Assembly: GCF_900182785.1 (NCBI RefSeq)
Contig: NZ_FXTS01000002.1
Coordinates: forward strand, 496,001 to 560,000
Reading direction: 5' to 3'
Source: Oceanospirillum linum
GTDB taxonomy: Bacteria > Pseudomonadota > Gammaproteobacteria > Pseudomonadales > Halomonadaceae
Length of the DNA: 64,000 nt
This document shows positions 8,632-16,222 of the stretch, piece by piece. The number at the start of each line of letters is the position of its first letter. The first letter of the stretch is position 1. A program made the position numbers and the translations under genes. Under the pieces are notes generated by a model. It had not been told where the DNA came from. It searched no databases and worked only from the letters and a program-made list of their open reading frames with translations.

Positions 8632-9387
8632 ATGAGCCAAGATTTTGTACTGGAAACCCAGGGCTTGATCAAAGAGTTTAAAGGTTTTACCGCTGTTGAT
8701 GATGTTAATCTACAGGTGCAACGCGGTCATATTCATGCTCTGATCGGACCTAATGGTGCAGGTAAGACCACCTGCTTTAACCTGTTGACGAAGTTTCTGA
8801 CGCCAACCCATGGCAAGATTCTTTTTAACGGTACGGATATCACCCGTCAGTCCCCAACTGATATCGCTAAAATGGGTATGGTGCGCTCGTTTCAGATCTC
8901 TGCTGTATTTCCACATCTGTCTGTGCTGGATAATGTCCGTATCGCGCTTCAGCGTAAATTAGGTACGTCATTTCATTTCTGGAAATCTGAACGCTCCCTT
9001 GATGTGCTGAATGACCGTGCTATGGCGCTGCTTGAAGAGGTTGATCTGGCTAAATGGGCTGACACTGTTACGGTCGAAATGCCCTATGGCCGTAAACGTG
9101 CCCTGGAGCTGGCAACAACCCTGGCACTGGAGCCGGAGCTTATGTTGCTGGATGAGCCGACGCAGGGGATGGGTCATGAAGATGTTGAACGTGTCATGGC
9201 TTTGATCAAGAAAGTATCTGTCGGCCGTACCATTCTGATGGTCGAACACAACCTGCATGTTGTATCGAGCCTGTCTGATCGTATTACTGTGTTGCAGCGC
9301 GGTGCCGTGCTGACAGAAGGCCCTTATGAAGAGGTTTCCCGAAACCCTCAGGTGCGTGAAGCTTATATGGGGAGTGAAGCCGCATGA
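8632..9387 (+). CDS. HAAT-family ABC importer ATPase, LivG-type
   Basis: A cytoplasmic ATPase of a branched-chain-amino-acid-type (HAAT) importer, 251 residues from ATG 8632. The in-frame TTG at 8602 lacks a ribosome site, whereas 8632 has GAGGAC 8 bases upstream. Walker A GPNGAGKT is intact at 39-46 with Lys45. The Q-loop lies in RSFQISAVFP, the signature is the LivG-like PYGRKRALE, Walker B is LMLLDEPTQG, and the switch His is in MVEHN. Its stop overlaps the next ATPase start (ATGA). Together with the degenerate partner ATPase, this subunit probably carries the main hydrolytic site. The transported substrate cannot be read from it. Confidence 0.88.
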   Translation: MSQDFVLETQGLIKEFKGFTAVDDVNLQVQRGHIHALIGPNGAGKTTCFNLLTKFLTPTHGKILFNGTDITRQSPTDIAKMGMVRSFQISAVFPHLSVLDNVRIALQRKLGTSFHFWKSERSLDVLNDRAMALLEEVDLAKWADTVTVEMPYGRKRALELATTLALEPELMLLDEPTQGMGHEDVERVMALIKKVSVGRTILMVEHNLHVVSSLSDRITVLQRGAVLTEGPYEEVSRNPQVREAYMGSEAA

Positions 9388-10106
9388 GTTCAGACATGAA
9401 GAAAGATATTGAGCAGCTGCGTATTGCTGACCTGCATGCTTTTTATGGTGAGTCTCATATCCTTCACGGTATCGATATGAAGGTGAACCGTGGCGAGTTG
9501 GTGACCTTGCTGGGACGTAACGGTTCCGGTCGCTCCACCACGCTGAAATCTATTATGAATATGGTCGGTAAGCGTACCGGTTCTATTATGGTCAACGGTA
9601 ATGAGACCGTTGGTATGCCAGCGCATCAGATCCCACACTTAGGGGTTGGTTTCTGCCCTGAGGAGCGCGGTATTTTTGCGAGCCTTAATGTTGAAGAGAA
9701 CCTGATGTTGCCGCCGACGGTACGTAGTGGCGGAATGACCCTGGATGAGATCTATGAGATGTTCCCTAATCTCTATGAGCGCCGTATGAGTCCGGGAACA
9801 CGCCTCTCTGGTGGTGAACAGCAGATGCTGGCCATGGCACGTATTCTGCGTACCGGTGCTAATTTACTGTTATTGGATGAAATAACTGAAGGTCTGGCAC
9901 CTGTTATTGTTCAGACCCTGGGTGAAGTACTGCTTAAACTGAAAGACAAGGGATTAACGATTGTATTGGTTGAGCAAAACTTCCGTTTTGCAGCACCCCT
10001 GGCGGATCGTCACTATCTGATGGAACATGGCTCCATCGTTGAAGAGATCGCCAGTAACGAATTAGAAGAGAAGATGGATTTGCTGAACACCTATTTGGGT
10101 GTTTAA
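9384..10106 (+). CDS. HAAT-family ABC importer ATPase, LivF-type, with altered Walker A
   Basis: The second ATPase of the importer, 240 residues, overlapping the first gene by four bases. It has a normal LSGGE signature (141-145) and the usual LivF VEQN in place of the switch His. However, the Walker A is GRNGSGRST: the phosphate-binding lysine is Arg50 (codon CGC at 9531-9533). The Q-loop glutamine is replaced by Glu93 (CPEERGIF), and Walker B continues DEIT rather than DEP. I recall similar Arg-containing versions in other proteobacterial LivF paralogues, so this may be a subfamily trait rather than decay. The reading frame is intact and codon use matches its neighbours. Confidence 0.85.
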   Translation: MSSDMKKDIEQLRIADLHAFYGESHILHGIDMKVNRGELVTLLGRNGSGRSTTLKSIMNMVGKRTGSIMVNGNETVGMPAHQIPHLGVGFCPEERGIFASLNVEENLMLPPTVRSGGMTLDEIYEMFPNLYERRMSPGTRLSGGEQQMLAMARILRTGANLLLLDEITEGLAPVIVQTLGEVLLKLKDKGLTIVLVEQNFRFAAPLADRHYLMEHGSIVEEIASNELEEKMDLLNTYLGV

Positions 10107-10109
10107 CAA

Positions 10110-10135
10110 CTGATCCGGGTATAAATACCGGTCAG
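10110..10135 (+). other. intercistronic stem-loop between ATPase and binding-protein genes
   Basis: Three short helices stack: CTGA/TCAG, CCGG/CCGG and TAT/ATA, with single bulges. The structure starts 4 bases after the ATPase stop and lacks a T run. It more likely tunes message stability or partial termination than ends the operon. Confidence 0.45.
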
Positions 10136-10243
10136 CTGGCAAATAAGAATAACAAGTGCCTAACCAGGTTTTGCAGAAAAAAGCGCAATAACCGACCCTA
10201 AAACCACAACAAAAATAACAACGCGAAAGCGATGGAGTGGACT

Positions 10244-11461
10244 ATGAAAATGCTGAAAAAACTGATGTGCAGCGCAATTGTATCGGCAATGGCAGCTTCT
10301 ACAGCAGCCCATGCAGATATCTCCGATAACGAAGTCCGTATCGGTTACCTGGCTGATATGTCCGGTACCTATTCGGCGCTTGCGGGCCCGGGTGGTCTGG
10401 AAGCGGCGAAAATGGCGATCGAGGATTTTGGCGGTAAAGTAAACGGTAAAAAGATTACTATCGTCAGTGCCGATGATCAGAATAAGCCTGATATTGGCGC
10501 TAACAAAGTTCGCCAGTGGATCGATGTCAATAATGTCGATATGGTCGCGGGTATGGTGTCATCTGCGGTAACCATCGCAGTGAACAAAGTTGTAGAAGCG
10601 AAAGATAAGGTATCTCTGGTATCCGGTTCTGCTTCATCTTCCATCACCAATCAATTCTGTACTCCGAACTCTGTCCACTATGTCTATGACACCTATGCAC
10701 TGGCTCACGGTACCGGTGAAGCGGTTGTAAAAGAAGGTGGTGATAGCTGGTTCTTCCTGACGGCTGACTATGCATTTGGTCATGCGATGGAAGCTGATGT
10801 GACAGAGGTGGTTAAAGAGAGCGGTGGTAAGATTGTTGGTGGTGTTCGTCACCCCCTTGCAACGAATGATTTCTCTTCCTTTATTCTTCAGGCACAGGCT
10901 TCCGGGGCCAAAATTGTTGGTCTTGCAAACGCTGGGGCAGATACAACGAACTCTCTGAAGACAGCTAAAGAGTTTGGTGTGGTTCAGGCAGGTCAGAAAA
11001 TCGCAGGTTTGCTGATCTTCCTTAATGATGTTCACAGTCTGGGCCTGGAAACAACACAAGGGCTGCAGCTGACCACAGGTTATTACTGGGACCGTACGGC
11101 GGAAACCCGGGCCTGGTCTAAGCGCTACTTTGACCGTACCGGTAAAATGCCGACGATGGTTCAGGCGGGTATTTACTCATCTGTAACGCATTACCTTGAT
11201 GCGATCAAAGCTAAGAATAGCGATAAGGCCAGCGATGTGATGGCTCAGATGCGCGAAACTCCGATCAATGATTTCTTCGCCCAGAATGGCCGTATTCGTG
11301 AAGATGGCCGCATGGTGCATGATATGTATCTGGCTGAGGTGAAAAAACCTTCCGAGTCTACCGGTGAATGGGATCTGTATAAAATTCTTCGGACTATCCC
11401 TGCTGACAAGGCTTTCCGTCCACTGTCAGAATCTAAATGTAAACTGGTTGCAGGCCGTTAA
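10244..11461 (+). CDS. HAAT-family periplasmic substrate-binding protein
   Basis: Periplasmic binding protein of type I (LivJ-like) fold, 405 residues, that would deliver a small amino acid or organic acid to the membrane permeases. I prefer ATG 10244 because a GGAG ribosome site sits 6 bases before it and would be inside the coding region if ATG 10232 were used. The first 24 residues form a clear Sec signal ending in AHA. The mature protein begins with EVRIGYLADMSG, the usual LivJ-type opening. It is separated from the permease gene by three stem-loops, an arrangement that often gives the binding protein higher expression. The substrate is unknown. The setting suggests a branched or short carboxylate or amino acid. 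Confidence 0.87.
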   Translation: MKMLKKLMCSAIVSAMAASTAAHADISDNEVRIGYLADMSGTYSALAGPGGLEAAKMAIEDFGGKVNGKKITIVSADDQNKPDIGANKVRQWIDVNNVDMVAGMVSSAVTIAVNKVVEAKDKVSLVSGSASSSITNQFCTPNSVHYVYDTYALAHGTGEAVVKEGGDSWFFLTADYAFGHAMEADVTEVVKESGGKIVGGVRHPLATNDFSSFILQAQASGAKIVGLANAGADTTNSLKTAKEFGVVQAGQKIAGLLIFLNDVHSLGLETTQGLQLTTGYYWDRTAETRAWSKRYFDRTGKMPTMVQAGIYSSVTHYLDAIKAKNSDKASDVMAQMRETPINDFFAQNGRIREDGRMVHDMYLAEVKKPSESTGEWDLYKILRTIPADKAFRPLSESKCKLVAGR

Positions 11462-11478
11462 TTCTGTCTGACATCCGG

Positions 11479-11561
11479 ATACCGGGCTGATTCAGCCCGG
11501 TATGCTCAAACGTTCATCTGTTTGAGTATTAAAAGCTTCACCGGGTTATCTGTTTTCCGGT
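11479..11561 (+). other. three consecutive stem-loops after the binding-protein gene
   Basis: Hairpin 1 pairs 11479-11488 with 11494-11503 (10 bp, GC-rich). Hairpin 2 pairs 11505-11511 with 11520-11526 (7 bp). Hairpin 3 pairs 11540-11544 with 11557-11561 (5 bp) and is followed by TTTATT. Together they fill most of the 174-base gap and probably act as a partial terminator or 3'-end protector. Confidence 0.55.
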
Positions 11562-11635
11562 TTTATTGAACAATAAGAATAACGACACCTGTGTTTTAAG
11601 GTGGCGCCTTTTCAAGAGCGTTAAAGGGTTTTGTT

Positions 11636-12523
11636 ATGGCAGAGTTACTGGGTTTTCCGCCACAGGTTTTATTTGGACAGTTACTGATCGGTCTGATTAA
11701 CGGGTCGTTTTATGCGCTGCTGAGCCTGGGTTTGGCTATTATTTTCGGTTTGTTAAATATCATTAACTTCGCACATGGCGCACAGTATATGCTGGGTGCA
11801 TTTGTCGCGTGGTTAGGTCTTAAGTTTCTGGGTGTTAACTATTGGGTTTCACTGATTCTCGCGCCTGTGGTGGTTGCTGCCATCGGTATTGCGATTGAAA
11901 AAACCATGTTGCGCCGCCTCTATAAAGAGGATCATCTGTACGGTTTACTGCTCACCTTTGGCCTTGCATTGATTATTGAAGGTTCATTTATTCATTTCTT
12001 CGGAGTATCCGGCCAGCCGTTCTCAGCACCGGAACTTTTGCAGGGTGGTAACAATCTGGGCTTTATGTTCCTGCCAACGTACCGGGCCTGGATTATTGTC
12101 GCATCCCTTATTATCTGCTTTGGCACCTGGTACATGATCGAGCGTACTAAGCTGGGTGCATATCTTCGGGCTGGTACTGAGAACCCTCAGTTACTGCAGG
12201 CCTTTGGTATCAACGTGCCACTGCTGATTACACTGACTTATGGCTATGGTGTAGCCTTGGCGGCTTTTGCTGGTGTGCTGGCCGCGCCTATTTACTCTGT
12301 TAGCCCGGTTATGGGTTCAAACCTTCTGATCGTCGTATTTGCTGTGGTCGTGATTGGGGGCATGGGCTCTATCTTTGGTGCCATTGTGACAGGCCTCCTG
12401 ATGGGGTTAATTGAAGGTCTGACTAAAGTTTTCTATCCGGAAGCATCAACGACTGTGATTTTCCTGGTCATGATCATAGTGCTGCTTATTCGTCCTGCGG
12501 GACTGTTTGGTAAGGAGGCATAA
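11636..12523 (+). CDS. HAAT-family importer permease, LivH-type
   Basis: Inner-membrane permease of 295 residues with about eight hydrophobic segments and the LivH-type opening LINGSFYALLSLGLAIIFGLLNIINFAHG (residues about 19-47), which includes the conserved N-F-A-H-G. It forms the translocation pore with the LivM-type protein encoded three bases downstream. ATG 11636 is preceded by a weak AAAGGG site. It belongs to the importer operon 8632-13495. Confidence 0.88.
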   Translation: MAELLGFPPQVLFGQLLIGLINGSFYALLSLGLAIIFGLLNIINFAHGAQYMLGAFVAWLGLKFLGVNYWVSLILAPVVVAAIGIAIEKTMLRRLYKEDHLYGLLLTFGLALIIEGSFIHFFGVSGQPFSAPELLQGGNNLGFMFLPTYRAWIIVASLIICFGTWYMIERTKLGAYLRAGTENPQLLQAFGINVPLLITLTYGYGVALAAFAGVLAAPIYSVSPVMGSNLLIVVFAVVVIGGMGSIFGAIVTGLLMGLIEGLTKVFYPEASTTVIFLVMIIVLLIRPAGLFGKEA

Positions 12524-12526
12524 ATT

Positions 12527-13495
12527 ATGACGACTCAGGTACTGAACAGCAGGGTGAACAAAACCATGAATAAAACTAAACTGTCATTTCTGATTCTTTT
12601 GTTGGTGGGCCTGGTAGCACCTTTTGCGATTTACCCGGTTTTCCTGATGAAGCTGCTATGCTTTGCACTTTTTGCCTGCGCCTTCAATCTGATGCTGGGG
12701 TACGGGGGGTTACTTTCGTTTGGTCATGCGGCCTTCCTGGCAACCGGTGGCTATATTACCGGCCATACCATTATGCAGTGGGGGCTAACGCCTGAGTTAG
12801 GCGTTCTGGCGGGCACGCTCTGCTCTGCAGGAATGGGTTTTATCTTTGGTAAGCTGGCGATCCGTCGTCAGGGTATCTACTTTGCGATGATTACGTTGGC
12901 TTTGTCCCAGTTGGTCTTTTTCCTTTACGTTCAGACTCCTTTTACCGGTGGCGAAAACGGTTTGCAGGGTATCCCGCGTGGTGAGTTATTTGGCCTGTTT
13001 AGTCTGGAAGGCAACTTGCCTATGTACTACTTCGTACTGGCGGTCTTTGTGATTGGTTTTGCCGTGATCTATCGGACAATTCACTCACCGTTTGGTCAGA
13101 TTCTGAAAGCGATTCGTGAGAATGAGCCCCGTGCTGTTTCCTTGGGCTACGATGTCGACAAATTCAAACTGGTCGCTTTTGTGATCTCAGCAGCCCTGGC
13201 TGGCCTGGCGGGTTCTACTAAGAGTCTGGTTTTCCAGTTGGCCTCTTTGACTGATGCACACTGGCATATGTCTGGTGAAGTGATTCTGATGACCTTGCTG
13301 GGTGGTGTGGGTACTATCTTTGGTCCAATCGTAGGTGCTGCGACAGTTGTAACGCTGCAGAACTATCTGTCTCAAGGTCCTTTGGCATCCTGGGTGCCGG
13401 TTATCCTGGGTCTTATTTTTGTGATCTGTGTACTCTTGTTCCGTAGCGGTATCGTCGGTGAGATTCAGAAATTTATGAAAAAGAATTTTAACTAA
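12527..13495 (+). CDS. HAAT-family importer permease, LivM-type
   Basis: Second inner-membrane permease, 322 residues, with roughly ten hydrophobic stretches and the LivM landmarks AFNLMLGYGGLLSFGHAAF (around 45-63) and IRENEPRAVSLGYDV. ATG 12527 has a strong AAGGAGG site located in the end of the previous gene. A second possible start (Met14) would shorten the N-terminal tail before the first membrane segment. It closes the importer operon, and a strong terminator follows at 13539-13568. Confidence 0.88.
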   Translation: MTTQVLNSRVNKTMNKTKLSFLILLLVGLVAPFAIYPVFLMKLLCFALFACAFNLMLGYGGLLSFGHAAFLATGGYITGHTIMQWGLTPELGVLAGTLCSAGMGFIFGKLAIRRQGIYFAMITLALSQLVFFLYVQTPFTGGENGLQGIPRGELFGLFSLEGNLPMYYFVLAVFVIGFAVIYRTIHSPFGQILKAIRENEPRAVSLGYDVDKFKLVAFVISAALAGLAGSTKSLVFQLASLTDAHWHMSGEVILMTLLGGVGTIFGPIVGAATVVTLQNYLSQGPLASWVPVILGLIFVICVLLFRSGIVGEIQKFMKKNFN

Positions 13496-13538
13496 GTCCC
13501 ATTGCTTTTCGTATTGCACAATAATTAATGTGCCTGTG

Positions 13539-13568
13539 AGCCTGTACCCTTTGTACAGGCTTTTTTTT
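13539..13568 (+). terminator. strong rho-independent terminator of the importer operon
   Basis: A 9-base arm AGCCTGTAC (13539-13547) pairs perfectly with 13553-13561 around a 5-base loop and runs into eight T's. It separates the importer from the crotonase gene, which begins only 43 bases later. Confidence 0.88.
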
Positions 13569-13610
13569 GTTGGCACTGTCGGCTGTTTTGCCATTTGAGG
13601 AGTGTTGTTT

Positions 13611-14411
13611 ATGAGTGAAGTTCTGCTATACAAACAAGAGGGTGCCATTGTTACCCTGACCATGAACCAGGATACAACGAGAAATGCTATTTCATCCGAT
13701 GAAATGATTGATGCCTTTGAGCAGGCAGCTCTTAAAATTAATCGTGATGACAGCGTTTCTGTGGTGATACTAACGGGGGCCGGTAAAGCTTTTTCCTCTG
13801 GTGGTAATGTTAAGGATATGCATGAGAAACAAGGTATGTTCGGCGGCAGTCCTGTGGAGTTGCGCGAAGGGTATCGCCGTGGAATTCAGCGCATTCCGCT
13901 GGCGATGTACAATTTAGAAGTGCCGTTAATCGCTGCGGTAAATGGCCCTGCCATCGGTGCCGGTTGCGATCTGGCAATGATGTGCGATATGCGTATTGCT
14001 TCAACGAAAGCAAAGTTTGCCGAGAGCTTTGCAAAAATTGGTATTATTCCGGGCGATGGTGGTGCCTGGTTTCTTCCCCGTGCCATCGGCATGTCCCGTG
14101 CCTGTGAAATGGCGTTTACGGGGGAGGCTGTTGATGCGGAAACGGCTCTGAGTTGGGGGATGGTCTCTGAAGTAACTGAGCCAGAGGCATTGATTCCGGC
14201 AGCAGAGGCGTTGGCCGCCCGAATTGCTGCTAATCCACCGAGATCTCTGCGCATGACCAAGAAACTGCTTAAAGAGGGGCAAAAAGTATCTCTTGAAACC
14301 TTACTTGAGCTGTCGGCATCGATGCAGTCACTTGCGCATCATACATCTGATCACGGTGAGGCTGTGGCCGCTATGCTGGAGAAGCGTGCGCCAAGCTTCA
14401 GCGGCCAATAG
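13611..14411 (+). CDS. crotonase-superfamily protein, atypical enoyl-CoA hydratase
   Basis: A 266-residue crotonase-fold protein that acts on an acyl-CoA of unknown identity. The start ATG 13611 has GAGGAG 8 bases upstream and is preferred to GTG 13602. The oxyanion segments are present (SSGGN and GPAIGAG), but the first hydratase glutamate is replaced by Asp (GAGCDLA). The second is absent: the segment reads FAESFAKIGIIPGDGG. It is therefore probably not a simple enoyl-CoA hydratase; an isomerase-type or other crotonase reaction is possible. It follows the importer operon after a strong terminator and may need its own promoter or rely on read-through. Confidence 0.8.
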   Translation: MSEVLLYKQEGAIVTLTMNQDTTRNAISSDEMIDAFEQAALKINRDDSVSVVILTGAGKAFSSGGNVKDMHEKQGMFGGSPVELREGYRRGIQRIPLAMYNLEVPLIAAVNGPAIGAGCDLAMMCDMRIASTKAKFAESFAKIGIIPGDGGAWFLPRAIGMSRACEMAFTGEAVDAETALSWGMVSEVTEPEALIPAAEALAARIAANPPRSLRMTKKLLKEGQKVSLETLLELSASMQSLAHHTSDHGEAVAAMLEKRAPSFSGQ

Positions 14412-14487
14412 ATTTGGGATGAGTTGGCATTTTTGAGTATTTAATTTGGTTTTGTGGAGACAAAAACAAAATAGAGATTCTTTTTAT

Positions 14488-14517
14488 AGCGTGGATTTGT
14501 GATAATTCACGCTTTTT
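14488..14517 (+). terminator. rho-independent terminator after the crotonase gene
   Basis: AGCGTG (14488-14493) pairs with CACGCT (14508-14513), extended inwards by GATT/AATT with one mismatch, and runs into TTTTT. It lies 77 bases after the crotonase stop and upstream of the cyclase gene. Confidence 0.7.
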
Positions 14518-14566
14518 GATCGAGTCCCGATCCTTCGGGTGATTGACACCTGTCACTGGTCGTTGA

Positions 14567-16222
14567 ATGAAAGATACTGTTACCCGTAACTGGGCTCTAT
14601 TGGTTTTGACGTTGGGTCTGATGCTCTCTTTAGGTGCCGCATGGCTACTGCACTTTTCTGAACAGGAGCAGCTGCGGAACCGGTTTGTGAAAGATGTTTC
14701 TGACCGGAGTGCGGTTTTTAGCCGAGAGCTGAATACGTCCCTTGAAACACTTTATACCCTGCAAACACTCTTTATTGGCCAGGCAATTCCTCGTCTTGAA
14801 GACTTTGAGTTTGTTGCCAGTAACACCCGTGCCCGACATAAAGATATTGTGGCTATTTATTGGGTACCTGAAATCAGTGCGGGCTTGCGGGATGTTTTCG
14901 AACGCGATATCGCAACAACCAATGGCTTCCGCACATTTAAAGTGCTCAGACAGCAGCCTGATGGCCAGGTTGTGCCATCCGATAAGGCGTCAGGCTTACA
15001 CCGTCCTGTTGTGTATTTTCAGGGCGAGCTTTCACAAAAAATACCGTTGGGAATTGACTTAACAGATAATTACCCCGTTAACAGTCTTCTAATGCAGGCA
15101 AAACTGAGTGGTGGACTGACGCTTTCATCTGGTCGTATCGCTCTTAAAGATTCCTTGCTTAAGCAAGGAGATTATCACTCATCTATGATGAAGGTTGCCT
15201 TGTCGATTCCCCTGCGCGGTTATCCGGGGAAAGTGGCTGGATATATAGTGACGGTTATCGATTTAAGAGAATCTTTTGCTAAAGCCCTGAGTCAGATCCG
15301 TGTCGCAGGGATCGATATGAAACTATGGGACCAAACCGGTGTACAGGAACCTATGCTGTTGCACCACCATGTCAGTCGCACCAGGCTTGAGATTGATGAA
15401 CGACGGTCAACCTTGGTTCCTATGCATGTTAATGGCAATCGCCAATGGTTTATGGAGGCTTTACCGACTTTTTATTATTTCAATAATAAAGCGACCTGGT
15501 TACCTCATCTGGTTTTTGTTCTGGGTATGAGCCTGACAGGGCTGATTTGTTTCAGTTTTGTACGCATTGCCAGAAGAAATGCCAAAATTCGGCATGAAAC
15601 CCATCAACTGCTGACATCGAATCAGGAGCTTGCGGAAATCTCCCGTACAGACGCTCTGACTGCGGTGGCGAATCGACGTTATTTTGATGAAGTGCTGGAT
15701 AAAGAGTGGAAACGTTCTTTACGTAACAAAACGCCCTTAACGCTTATTATGGTCGATATCGACTGTTTTAAACTCTACAACGACTACTATGGTCACCTTG
15801 AGGGTGACGAGTGTATCCATGCCGTAGCGCAGACATTGAGAGATATGATGTCCCGGCCAATGGATCTGGTGGCCCGGTATGGCGGTGAAGAGTTTGCGAT
15901 TCTACTACCGGACACCAATGAAAACGCAGTTATTCTGGCTGAGCAGTGCCGTAAAATGATTGAGCAGCAACGTATTGCTCATGCGGCTTCCAAGGTTTCA
16001 CCCTATGTTACGGTGAGTATGGGAGTCGCCACTGTGAATGCTGCCCAGACCCTGGATGTGTCTGAGCTGATTCGCCATGCTGATCGTGCTTTATATAGTG
16101 CTAAAGCCAATGGCCGGAATCAGGTTGTCAGGGCTGAAATTGAGGTAGGGCATGGAGGGGCTCCCCAGCTTCTGGAGCAAAATCCTTTGATTCAACAAGG
16201 CTCTGAAAAACGTGAGCGTTAA
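14567..16222 (+). CDS. membrane diguanylate cyclase with CHASE-type sensor
   Basis: Predicted to make cyclic di-GMP in response to an external or periplasmic signal. The 551-residue protein has a first membrane segment at about 10-27, a periplasmic CHASE-like region (about 30-300), a second membrane segment near 310-335 and a C-terminal GGDEF domain. The active site reads GGEEF at 439-443 and an RxxD inhibitory site (430-433, RPMD) sits exactly five residues before it, so the enzyme should be active and product-inhibited. ATG 14567 lacks a strong ribosome site. Its last 11 bases overlap the MATE gene, suggesting coupled expression. The ligand of the sensor region is unknown. Confidence 0.88.
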   Translation: MKDTVTRNWALLVLTLGLMLSLGAAWLLHFSEQEQLRNRFVKDVSDRSAVFSRELNTSLETLYTLQTLFIGQAIPRLEDFEFVASNTRARHKDIVAIYWVPEISAGLRDVFERDIATTNGFRTFKVLRQQPDGQVVPSDKASGLHRPVVYFQGELSQKIPLGIDLTDNYPVNSLLMQAKLSGGLTLSSGRIALKDSLLKQGDYHSSMMKVALSIPLRGYPGKVAGYIVTVIDLRESFAKALSQIRVAGIDMKLWDQTGVQEPMLLHHHVSRTRLEIDERRSTLVPMHVNGNRQWFMEALPTFYYFNNKATWLPHLVFVLGMSLTGLICFSFVRIARRNAKIRHETHQLLTSNQELAEISRTDALTAVANRRYFDEVLDKEWKRSLRNKTPLTLIMVDIDCFKLYNDYYGHLEGDECIHAVAQTLRDMMSRPMDLVARYGGEEFAILLPDTNENAVILAEQCRKMIEQQRIAHAASKVSPYVTVSMGVATVNAAQTLDVSELIRHADRALYSAKANGRNQVVRAEIEVGHGGAPQLLEQNPLIQQGSEKRER

